Source: Chloroflexota bacterium (GTDB taxonomy: Bacteria > Chloroflexota > Dehalococcoidia > SM23-28-2 > RBG-16-64-32). From it: DNA of 24,336 nt. Positions 6,768 to 13,697 of this stretch are shown one piece after another. The translations under genes were made by a program, and so were the position numbers. The stretch's first letter is position 1; the number at the start of each line of letters is the position of its first letter. The DNA lies in contig VBJS01000037.1 in the NCBI GenBank assembly GCA_005880055.1, forward strand, positions 1 to 24,336, given 5' to 3'. The notes under the pieces are model-generated. The model was not told where the DNA came from, searched no databases, and saw only the letters and a program-made list of their open reading frames with translations.

Positions 6768-7555
6768 CAGGCGCCCGCCTTGAGGCAATCAAAGATGATG
6801 AAAAACGGCGCGCGGAAATGCTCACGCAGGTAATCGCGCTCTCGGGCGACCTCTTCGGAGGGCGTCGGTTCGACGATATCCCGAATCAGAAGCCCGGCGT
6901 CGCGACAGGCGTGCGCGTAGTCGCAGAGGGGCCGGTGGAAGTTGACGGTTTCGGCGGGAGCTGTGGGCCACATGCGGAAACGAACTTCGGAGGCGGGGAA
7001 GTAGTTGTCTATCTTCTTGAACAGCTTGTCTTTATTCCGTACTGGGATCCTTCCGGCCAGTCGAGGCTCCCAGGTTGAACCCGGCGGTGCGAAGCAGGGG
7101 TGCACTATGGAAAATGTGAACCGGCCTCCGTTGCGCATGACGCGGGCGATCTCGGCGATGGCGCGCTCGTATTCCGGAACGTCCACAAGAGAGACGTAAG
7201 CGATGGCGAGATCGAAGGAGTCATCGGACAGCGGCGAGAGGTCGGCCATGTCCATCTCCCGGTAGTCGATGCCGCGCGGCTCGGCGGATTCGATGCCGCT
7301 GGCGATCTCGATCATCTTCGACGAAAGGTCGATTGCTGTTACCAGCGATCCCCGGTCCGCCATCATCCGGGCGAAGCGGCCTTCACCGCAGCCCGCATCT
7401 AAGACACGCTTGCCGGAAATATCGCCCAGCATCGCCAGGTGGGCCGGGTCCAGCACCCACTTGCGCGCATCATTATGATGCACCCACTCCGACCAGCCGT
7501 CCGCGATGCGGTCCCAGGACTCCTGCTGCGCCCTGTGGGCCTCCGGCAGCTTCAA
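6767..7555 (-). CDS. Class I SAM-dependent methyltransferase
   Basis: The SAM-binding motif I, VLDAGCGEGRFARMMADRG, is at residues 51-69. Motif II acidic end TAIDLSSKMIE is at 73-83, followed by DMADLSPLSDDSFDLAIAYVSL, the usual Methyltransf_11/25 pattern. The C-terminal half (FSIVHPCFAPPGSTWEPR and VNFHRPLCDYAHACRDAGL) is like small-molecule methyltransferases, so the substrate is open. The product has 262 residues. The start is TTG at 7555, within the stop codon region of lysS (TTGA four-base overlap). That spacing strongly supports the unusual start and translational coupling to lysS. Confidence 0.9.
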   Translation of the reverse strand: MKLPEAHRAQQESWDRIADGWSEWVHHNDARKWVLDPAHLAMLGDISGKRVLDAGCGEGRFARMMADRGSLVTAIDLSSKMIEIASGIESAEPRGIDYREMDMADLSPLSDDSFDLAIAYVSLVDVPEYERAIAEIARVMRNGGRFTFSIVHPCFAPPGSTWEPRLAGRIPVRNKDKLFKKIDNYFPASEVRFRMWPTAPAETVNFHRPLCDYAHACRDAGLLIRDIVEPTPSEEVARERDYLREHFRAPFFIIFDCLKAGA

Positions 7556-9018
7556 CGCTGCGCCTCCCGCAGGGCCGGAAAGAGGATAACCTCGCGAATG
7601 GAGGAGGCGCCTGTCAGCGCCATCACGAGCCGGTCGATGCCTACGCCGAGGCCCCCGGCCGGCGGCATGCCGTGCTCCAGGGCGATCAGGAAGTCCTCGT
7701 CGGCCAGCTCCGTCTCCTCGTCCCCGGCGGCGCGTAGCCGCGCCTGCTCTTCGAAGCGCCCTCGTTGGTCTATCGGGTCGTTTAGCTCCGTGTAAGCGTT
7801 GCCGACTTCTCGTCCGCAGATGAAGAACTCAAAGCGTTCCACAAGGTCTGGATTATCGGGTTTGCGCTTGGCCAGCGGCGAGAGCTCGATCGGATAGTCG
7901 ATAAGGAAAGTGGGTTGCAAGAGGTGCGGCTCTACGTGCAGAGTTAGAAGCTCATCGATGATCTTGCCCCGCCCCCAGGACGGCTCCGCCTGAACGCCGG
8001 CGCGGGAGGCCGCATCCCGCAGCGAAGGCGCGTCGCGGTGAGCCGCGAAGTCGACGCCGGACCGTTCCAGGATGGCGTCTCGGAGCGGTATACGGGGCCA
8101 AGGGGGCGAGAAATCGATTTCCGTGTCTCCGTAGGGGACCCGCGGGCTGCCGGTCACTTCGCCGGCGATCCCGGAGATCATTTCCTCCACCATGGCCATG
8201 AGCCGATGGTAGTCAGCATAGGCCTCGTAGGACTCGAGCATCGTGAATTCCGGGTTGTACTTGGTTGACACACCTTCATTGCGAAAGATCCGGCCCAGCT
8301 CGTACACCTTCTCGAAGCCGCCTACGACCAAGCGCTTGAGGTAAAGCTCAAGGGCGATACGCAGGTGGAGCTGGCGGTCGAGCGCGTTGTGGTAGGTGAC
8401 GAACGGGCGGGCAGCGGCCCCTCCGGCCGTGGACTGAAGGATCGGCGTCTCTACCTCCAGGTAACCCCTTGCATCCAGGAAGCGCCTGACGGCAGCCACC
8501 ACGCGCGAGCGCGCGATAAAGATGTTGCGCACCTCCGGGTTAGCAAGCAGGTCCAGGTACCGCTGCCGGTAGCGCACCTCGACATCGTGCAGGCCGTGCC
8601 ACTTCTCGGGTGGTGGGCGTAGCGCCTTGACGAGCACGGTGAGCGTCTGGGCCTCCAGCGTGGGCTCTCCAGTCTTCGTACGGAAGAGGGTTCCCCGCAC
8701 GCCCAGGAAGTCGCCCAGGTCAATATCCCGGAGGAGCGCGTACGGCTGCACACCCACGCTTTCCTGCTTCACGTAAACCTGTATTCGCCCACTACCGTCT
8801 TGCAGGTCCAGGAAAGATGCCTTGCCCATCTGGCGCATTGCGGTAATGCGACCAGCAACGGTTACAGACGTGTCATTTGCTGAGGCATCGCCGAGGAGCG
8901 CCAGCGCCTGTTCGCTGGTATGCGTGCGTTCGAAGCGCGCCGGGTAGGGATCGATGCCGGCTGTCCGCAGCCGCTCCAGCTTGTCCTTACGCTGTTGAAT
9001 TAGGTCGTCTTCGCCCAC
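7552..9018 (-). CDS. lysS: Lysine--tRNA ligase (class II)
   Basis: This is a class II LysRS of 488 residues, the usual bacterial size. The N-terminal OB-fold anticodon-binding domain spans about residues 50-140 (VAGRITAMRQMGKASFLDLQ). Catalytic motif 1 is around ARSRVVAAVRRFLDARGYLE, motif 2 is YELGRIFRNEGVSTKYNPEF, and motif 3 is GLGVGIDRLVMALTGASSI near the C-terminus. The start is GTG at 9018 with no strong ribosome-binding site; no better start is in frame. It heads a run of four overlapping downstream genes with spacings of -4, -1, +4 and -4 bases. The greA terminator hairpin lies just upstream, so lysS probably has its own promoter or depends on partial read-through. Confidence 0.97.
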   Translation of the reverse strand: MGEDDLIQQRKDKLERLRTAGIDPYPARFERTHTSEQALALLGDASANDTSVTVAGRITAMRQMGKASFLDLQDGSGRIQVYVKQESVGVQPYALLRDIDLGDFLGVRGTLFRTKTGEPTLEAQTLTVLVKALRPPPEKWHGLHDVEVRYRQRYLDLLANPEVRNIFIARSRVVAAVRRFLDARGYLEVETPILQSTAGGAAARPFVTYHNALDRQLHLRIALELYLKRLVVGGFEKVYELGRIFRNEGVSTKYNPEFTMLESYEAYADYHRLMAMVEEMISGIAGEVTGSPRVPYGDTEIDFSPPWPRIPLRDAILERSGVDFAAHRDAPSLRDAASRAGVQAEPSWGRGKIIDELLTLHVEPHLLQPTFLIDYPIELSPLAKRKPDNPDLVERFEFFICGREVGNAYTELNDPIDQRGRFEEQARLRAAGDEETELADEDFLIALEHGMPPAGGLGVGIDRLVMALTGASSIREVILFPALREAQR

Positions 9019-9075
9019 GTCTGTGTATCCCAGAAACTTGAAGGTTTGCGGCCCGCCGCGTTCGGCAGGTAAAGC

Positions 9076-9103
9076 ATCAGGCGGGGCAACCGCCCCGCCT
9101 GAT
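9076..9103 (-). terminator. Hairpin terminator downstream of greA
   Basis: A perfect 12-bp stem (9076-9087 with 9092-9103, arm ATCAGGCGGGGC) closes a 4-base loop. On the minus strand it begins 20 bases after the greA stop. The T-run after it is poor (GCTTTA), so it may be leaky toward lysS. Confidence 0.7.
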
Positions 9104-9122
9104 TCTATCGTTGCTGCTTTCG

Positions 9123-9569
9123 CTAGTCGATTTTTACCACGGTCCAGCGGAGGGAGCCGGCCGGGGCGTTCACCATCACCTCGTCGCCGACGCCCTTGCC
9201 CAGCAGGGCCGTTCCCACAGGTGACTCGTTGCTGATCCTGCCCGCTTTCGGGTCCGCCTCCGCTGAGCCAACGATCGTGTAGTGGTCCTGTTCACCCTTG
9301 TGGTTCAGCACAGTGACGGTGGAGCCCAGGCTCACGCTCTGGTGATCGTGAGATTCCGGGATGATCTCTGCGTTCTGGATGATATTTTCCAGTGTTAGTA
9401 CGCGGCCTTCCACCCACGCCTGCTCGTTGCGGGCATCCTCGTATTCGGGCGTGTTCTGGGCGCCCACGAGTTCCTCCACCTCGGCGCGCCGGACGGTAAG
9501 GAGATGCTCCAATTCATGCTGGAGCTTGTCCAGGCCCTCTTTGGTAAGGGGAATGCGCTTATCCGGCAT
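9123..9569 (-). CDS. greA: GreA-family transcription factor with shortened coiled-coil tip
   Basis: Gre factors enter the RNA polymerase secondary channel and stimulate cleavage of backtracked RNA. The N-terminal helical hairpin (residues 8-70, LTKEGLDKLQHELEHLLTVR and NEQAWVEGRVLTLENIIQNA) and the C-terminal FKBP-like domain (about 80-148, GSTVTVLNHKGEQDHYTIVG, then ISNESPVGTALLGKGVGDEV) are both present in a 148-residue product. The hairpin tip is odd. Between RRAEVEEL and EYEDARNEQ only VGAQNTP remains, about seven residues fewer than Escherichia coli GreA. The catalytic GDLxENAEY loop with its two acidic residues is missing. It may therefore bind polymerase without classical cleavage activity. 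ATG at 9569 is preceded by AAGGAG at 11 bases; a strong promoter lies upstream. Confidence 0.92.
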   Translation of the reverse strand: MPDKRIPLTKEGLDKLQHELEHLLTVRRAEVEELVGAQNTPEYEDARNEQAWVEGRVLTLENIIQNAEIIPESHDHQSVSLGSTVTVLNHKGEQDHYTIVGSAEADPKAGRISNESPVGTALLGKGVGDEVMVNAPAGSLRWTVVKID

Positions 9570-9901
9570 CGAGAGGAACGCTCCTTAGAATGAAATGCGA
9601 TAAGAAAAGACGACTGGGGTGTCAGTCGGGTTTAGTCAAGTGCCATTGGGCTTCGTGCAAGCATGATTATAGCTGTGCAGCCGTGCCCTGTAAAGACATC
9701 GCAGCGGAGGCCCGGATGAAGGGCAGCGTGCAGCTGAGGCGTATGATACAATTCGCCTGAATTTTGGCCCGCCTCGAGTCCGGCCCGGCCGGCGCATGAC
9801 CGGCGCCCGCGGGCAGGCACAGCGGGTGCCGGCCCGCCAGTTCCATCGAAGCGAAGATGTGTCCACGGGGTGCATCCTCAGGAGGTAATCAGCCCTAGCC
9901 T
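9570..9901. other. Divergent intergenic region between greA and the GH18-like gene
   Basis: The 332 bases contain the greA promoter (9666-9694) and leader on the minus strand. On the plus strand they contain a GC-rich stretch (9767-9840) able to form several hairpins and AGGAGGT at 9880-9886. A TATGATACAAT string at 9742-9752 could be a -10 region for the plus-strand gene, but no -35 box is at the right distance. No gene is apparent. Confidence 0.6.
9666..9694 (-). promoter_or_regulatory. Sigma-70-type promoter of greA
   Basis: On the minus strand TTTACA (9694-9689) and TATAAT (9671-9666) are separated by exactly 17 bases, one mismatch from the sigma-70 consensus. Transcription would start near 9659, about 90 bases before the greA ATG at 9569. 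This is the best promoter in the window. Confidence 0.75.
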
Positions 9902-12103
9902 ATGCGACGATTCCCGCCCAGGGAGCCGCCACGCGAGAGGCGGCTACGGCGCGAACAGCCGCGCCCGGAGGGGCCCTTTGACCGGCTTCTAAGAAGACGT
10001 CCTGAACGCGACCCGGCGCCCATCATAATCGGCGGCACGATAGGTTTTCTCGCTCTTGTCATCGTCCTCGTACTCGCTTTCTCCTCGCTCTTCGGCGGCG
10101 GCGGCAACGATAACTCAGCGAGCGACACCGGTTCGGATTCCGTAAGCCTCGGTTCGGGGATCACCGCCCGCCGCGCGCAAATTCCGGCGCTGCCGCCGGG
10201 CCTGGCTGCGCAGAGTGAGTACTATCAGTTTGACGCCCAAGAGGACGTGCCGATTGCGCTAGGCCTTCCGCTTATTAGCGATACCTCTGATACGGCCGGG
10301 CTGGGCTTCTACACTTATTTCGATAACCGCTGGCAGCGCCTGGCAGAAGTGAAGGAGATTAAGGAGTTCCAGGGCAAAAAGGTGGGACAAACGGAATTTA
10401 CCAAGGTCCCCAAGAACCTGGCCATTCTGCGGGTGCTGGCCCAGACATACCAGGTCGCAGGGTCCTTGCCGCAAAACGGCGCCCTGCACCCCGATGCCCG
10501 TGTCAACATAGTTAGCCCACGCGATTACGTGCCCGCTGCGGACGGCTCCGTGCAAGGGCAGGCGACGTTGGTCCCCTCCCAGCAGGCCCTGCTAATGCCA
10601 ACGATTGTGGGCAGCACGCAGGACACGGCGGCGATTGTCAACGATATCCTCAAGGACGAATCGCTCAGAAGCGCGCACGTGGGCGCCATCGCCAAGCTTG
10701 TGACGGACGGCGGGTTCGCCGGGATAGACCTGGAGTATTCCTCTGTTGACTCAAAGCAGGGCGACGACTTTTCTGACTTCGTGAAGTCACTCGCGGACAG
10801 GCTACATGGAAACAACAAGCGGCTGAGCCTCACCCTTCCGCCGCCTTCCAGCACACCCCAGGCGTATAACTGGAACGAACTTGGGAAGGCCGTGGATATC
10901 ATTAAGGTGCTGCCCCTTGCCGACCCCACCGTTTACTGGCAGACGATGCCTTCTGCCCTCAGTCAACTGATCAAGGATGTGGATCCCGGCAAAGTCATGC
11001 TGGTGGTCAACCCGTTTAGCATTGAGGGCACCGGGGATGTCACCCGGCCTATCGGTTATCTGCAAGCCATCGCCATCGCCGCGGAAGGGGCAGTGCGTGA
11101 TCCCAGCGCGGCGGATATCAAGCCCGGGGTGAGCGTAAAGCTGGTCGCCAAGAACCTGGACGAAGGGGAGGGGGCGTCGCCGCTGCGCTGGGACAACGAT
11201 GGCTCGGTTGTCTCCTTCGCTTTGGGCGGCGCAGAGCGCCACCGCATCTTCATCGAGAACTCCTATAGCGTTTCGTTCAAGCTGGAGATGGTGCAGGCCT
11301 ACAGGCTGGGCGGAGTGGCTGTTGCGGACGCGTCCGCCGGCTCTGACGTAGCGAACGTCTGGGGGGTCATCAATGGGCTTGTCCAGTCTGCCACAGTTTC
11401 ACTGGCCCGCCCCAACGACACCACCCTCCAGCCATCTTGGCAGGCCCCAGACGGGGGCGATATCGGCGCCGGCACGGGGACCAGCGCTACCTGGGTGGCG
11501 CCGCAAGCCGGCAAGTACAACATCATCCTCGTCGTCAGCGACGGCGAGCACCGCTTCGGGCGCAAGCTGCCGCTTGAAGTGAACAAGGGGAACGAGCCGG
11601 CCGCAACCCCGCTTGTCACCTTCCCGCCGGAAACTGTGACGCCTTCGCCCGCGCCCGCGGCGAGCGCTACCCCGACGCCGGCCCCAAGCACCAGCGGCAC
11701 CCCTTCGGCCTCTACCCTTAAACTTCAGGTGGGCAAGCGGGCAGACGGGGACGACCCGGACTCCATCTTCTCAGACCCGGAGCAGACTTCCGCAGGCTCG
11801 GACGTTACCTACCGCATCGTGATAGACAACGACAGTCCCGTGCCGGTCACCATCCAGTCGATCGTGGACAACGTTTACCCGGGGGTCACCTGCAAGAACT
11901 CCCAGGGCAATGACGTCATTGGCCTGACACTGGCGCCCGATGACGGCGACAAGGATGTCGCGACCGAACAAGGGGACGACGCGGCCGTCTGCAAATTCAC
12001 AAAGACGGTCTCACAATCGGTCACCGATACCGTAACGGTCACCGTCACCGATGGCACACACACTGCCTCGGACAGCGATTCGGCAGAAGTCGACGTAACC
12101 TAG
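9902..12103 (+). CDS. Membrane-anchored GH18-like glycoside hydrolase family protein
   Basis: The 733-residue product has an Arg/Pro-rich cytoplasmic N-terminus (residues 1-40), one transmembrane helix (41-63) and a large external part, so it is a type II membrane protein. Residues 225-490 resemble the GH18 barrel of YaaH-like proteins. The catalytic strand reads GFAGIDLEYSSVD with D276 and E278 in place of the DxE end of DxxDxDxE, but the two earlier Asp positions are Gly. An Ig/PKD-like module (500-565), a Pro/Thr/Ser linker (570-605) and a C-terminal DUF11-like beta domain (605-733) follow. The substrate could be chitin-type or peptidoglycan sugars; a non-catalytic binding role is possible. 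ATG at 9902 follows an in-frame TAG at 9896, with AGGAGGT 15 bases upstream. It is followed by rsmD after 13 bases. Confidence 0.8.
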   Translation: MRRFPPREPPRERRLRREQPRPEGPFDRLLRRRPERDPAPIIIGGTIGFLALVIVLVLAFSSLFGGGGNDNSASDTGSDSVSLGSGITARRAQIPALPPGLAAQSEYYQFDAQEDVPIALGLPLISDTSDTAGLGFYTYFDNRWQRLAEVKEIKEFQGKKVGQTEFTKVPKNLAILRVLAQTYQVAGSLPQNGALHPDARVNIVSPRDYVPAADGSVQGQATLVPSQQALLMPTIVGSTQDTAAIVNDILKDESLRSAHVGAIAKLVTDGGFAGIDLEYSSVDSKQGDDFSDFVKSLADRLHGNNKRLSLTLPPPSSTPQAYNWNELGKAVDIIKVLPLADPTVYWQTMPSALSQLIKDVDPGKVMLVVNPFSIEGTGDVTRPIGYLQAIAIAAEGAVRDPSAADIKPGVSVKLVAKNLDEGEGASPLRWDNDGSVVSFALGGAERHRIFIENSYSVSFKLEMVQAYRLGGVAVADASAGSDVANVWGVINGLVQSATVSLARPNDTTLQPSWQAPDGGDIGAGTGTSATWVAPQAGKYNIILVVSDGEHRFGRKLPLEVNKGNEPAATPLVTFPPETVTPSPAPAASATPTPAPSTSGTPSASTLKLQVGKRADGDDPDSIFSDPEQTSAGSDVTYRIVIDNDSPVPVTIQSIVDNVYPGVTCKNSQGNDVIGLTLAPDDGDKDVATEQGDDAAVCKFTKTVSQSVTDTVTVTVTDGTHTASDSDSAEVDVT

Positions 12104-12116
12104 ACCGGCGAGGCCG

Positions 12117-12665
12117 ATGCGAGTGATTGCAGGAACAGCGAGGGGCCGCCGCTTGAAAGGCCCCGACGACCGCTCGCGCCTGACCCGTCCTACGTCTGAC
12201 ATGCTGCGCGGGGCGATCTTTTCGGCACTCACGTCGCTGGACGTGCGGCTGGAACTTGTACTCGACCTCTATGCGGGCAGCGGTGCTCTGGGAGTGGAAG
12301 CACTCAGCCGCGGCGCCGGTGCCTGCGATTTTGTCGAAAGCCACCGGCGCGCGTGCGCTGTCATTCGGCAGAACCTCCTTATCACCGGCTTCCAGGAACG
12401 CAGTCGCGTCTTCTGCATAGATGCATCTCGTGCCGTGGAGCGCCTGGACGGGCAATACACGCTGGTGCTGGCTGATCCCCCATACGAAGACACCGGCGCC
12501 TGGTCTGTCCTCGAACGGCTGGCTGCGTCGAGGCTAGTTGCGTCTGCGGGCATCATCGCTATCGAACACGCTGGACGCCTGAACCCGCCCCCGCAGTTGG
12601 GGCCGCTCCTGCTGGTCAACAGCCGGCGCCACGGCGATAGCGCGGCGTCAATCTACCGGAGGTGA
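12117..12665 (+). CDS. rsmD: 16S rRNA (guanine(966)-N2)-methyltransferase
   Basis: RsmD methylates G966 of 16S rRNA during 30S assembly. The 182-residue protein starts MRVIAGTARGRRL, the family N-terminus. It continues with TRPTSDMLRGAIFSAL (24-39), SAM motif I VLDLYAGSGALGVEALSRG (48-66) and the base-flipping DPPY motif at 120-123 (the family has N/DPPY). ATG at 12117 is 13 bases after the preceding stop. Its 3' end carries GGAGGTGA, which serves as the ribosome-binding site for coaD three bases downstream. The rsmD-coaD pair is a widely conserved gene order, which supports both calls. Confidence 0.96.
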   Translation: MRVIAGTARGRRLKGPDDRSRLTRPTSDMLRGAIFSALTSLDVRLELVLDLYAGSGALGVEALSRGAGACDFVESHRRACAVIRQNLLITGFQERSRVFCIDASRAVERLDGQYTLVLADPPYEDTGAWSVLERLAASRLVASAGIIAIEHAGRLNPPPQLGPLLLVNSRRHGDSAASIYRR

Positions 12666-12668
12666 AGT

Positions 12669-13154
12669 TTGCTGACTGCCATTTATCCCGGCCGCTTCGA
12701 TCCGGTCACAAACGGACACGTGGACATTGCCCAGCGCGCTTCCACGCTCTTCGAGCGCGTTGTCATTGCCGTGTACGACCTTTCGGCGAACAGCTCTCTG
12801 TTTTCGACCAAGGAGCGGGTAATTATGTTCGAGGAGGCAGTGAGTCACCTTAAGAACGTGGAGGTAAGGTCCTTCAGCGGCCTGGTGGTGGACTTCGCCC
12901 GCCGCGAGCAGGCCAAGGTACTTGTGCGGGGCATCCGCGCCGTCACCGATTTCGAGGCGGAACTGGACATGGCGCTCATGAACAAAAAGATGGCACCGGA
13001 AGTGGAGTCCGTTTACCTGATGGCCAGCCTGGAGCACCTGTACGTGAGCGGGCATCGCATTCGCGAGGTTGCCGGGTTGGGTTATGATGTCGGCGAACTC
13101 GTCCCACCCCACGTCATCCGCGCCCTGCAGAAGAAGCTGGCGGCTACGGCGTAA
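12669..13154 (+). CDS. coaD: Pantetheine-phosphate adenylyltransferase
   Basis: CoaD transfers AMP from ATP to 4'-phosphopantetheine, the penultimate step of coenzyme A synthesis. The 161-residue product has the nucleotidyltransferase motif PGRFDPVTNGH at 7-17 (H17 from TxGH) and the family string VLVRGIRAVTDFEAELDMALMN. The usual ISS(S/T)xxxKE loop is here VSGHRIRE, with the second Ser and the following residue replaced by Gly and His. The start is TTG at 12669, set by GGAGGTGA at 12658-12665. No ATG is close by, and the protein length fits the family exactly. It lies in the rsmD operon and is followed after nine bases by the DivIVA-like gene. Confidence 0.96.
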   Translation: MLTAIYPGRFDPVTNGHVDIAQRASTLFERVVIAVYDLSANSSLFSTKERVIMFEEAVSHLKNVEVRSFSGLVVDFARREQAKVLVRGIRAVTDFEAELDMALMNKKMAPEVESVYLMASLEHLYVSGHRIREVAGLGYDVGELVPPHVIRALQKKLAATA

Positions 13155-13163
13155 GAGGCAAGC

Positions 13164-13694
13164 TTGGACATTCTGCATCTGATCGATGTTCTGGAGGAGA
13201 TGGTAGGGGAGGCCCGGAAGCTTCCGGTCGGCGGCAGCCTCATGATACCGCGTCAACGGCTCATTGATCTCATTGACCGCATGCGCGTTGCCGTTCCGCG
13301 CGAGGTCTACGACGCACGGGAGCTGGTTGAGAAGCGAGATGAGGTCCTGCGGGGAGCACAGGAAGAGGCGGCGATGCTCATCGCAGAGGCCAAGGCCAGG
13401 CTGGAGGAGCGTCTCAGCGAGACGGCTGTACTGCAGGCCGCGGAACAGCGGGCTAGGGAGCTGACGGCGCAGGCGCAGGAGCGGGCAGAGGAGCTGGTCC
13501 GCAGCGCGGAACAACAGGCTCGCGCCCGCCTGGATGATGCCCAGGAAGCCAGCCGAGCCCAAATGCGCGAGTCGGATGTTTACTCGCTACAAACGCTGAA
13601 GCGGCTGGAGCAGGAACTGGATGGCTTCCTCAATACGGTCCGGAGGGGAATCGATTCGCTCGAGCAGCGAGTAGCAGAACGTCCGGGAGGCTGA
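13164..13694 (+). CDS. DivIVA-like coiled-coil protein
   Basis: The 176-residue product opens with a short conserved module (LIDVLEEMVGEARKLPVGG, then RLIDLIDRMRVAVPREVYDA) that resembles the N-terminal piece of DivIVA-like or ATP-synthase-B-like proteins of Chloroflexota and Cyanobacteria. From residue 52 to about 160 it is an almost uninterrupted charged coiled coil (Ala, Glu, Arg, Gln). There is no signal peptide or transmembrane helix. The start is TTG at 13164, with GAGG just upstream. It is the last gene of the GH18-like/rsmD/coaD run and ends three bases from the stop of the convergent peptidase gene, with no terminator between them. A structural or septum role would fit, but is inferred from the fold type only. 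Confidence 0.8.
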   Translation: MDILHLIDVLEEMVGEARKLPVGGSLMIPRQRLIDLIDRMRVAVPREVYDARELVEKRDEVLRGAQEEAAMLIAEAKARLEERLSETAVLQAAEQRARELTAQAQERAEELVRSAEQQARARLDDAQEASRAQMRESDVYSLQTLKRLEQELDGFLNTVRRGIDSLEQRVAERPGG

Positions 13695-13697
13695 GCG

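Noticed and set aside
9742..9752. Sigma-70 promoter for the GH18-like gene (TATGATACAAT)
   Set aside because: No -35 hexamer is found at 16-18 bases upstream, so the -10-like string alone is not enough.
12648..13562. A 304-codon minus-strand frame opposite coaD
   Set aside because: It is antisense to coaD and the DivIVA-like gene, which have clear family matches; long antisense frames are common in GC-rich DNA.
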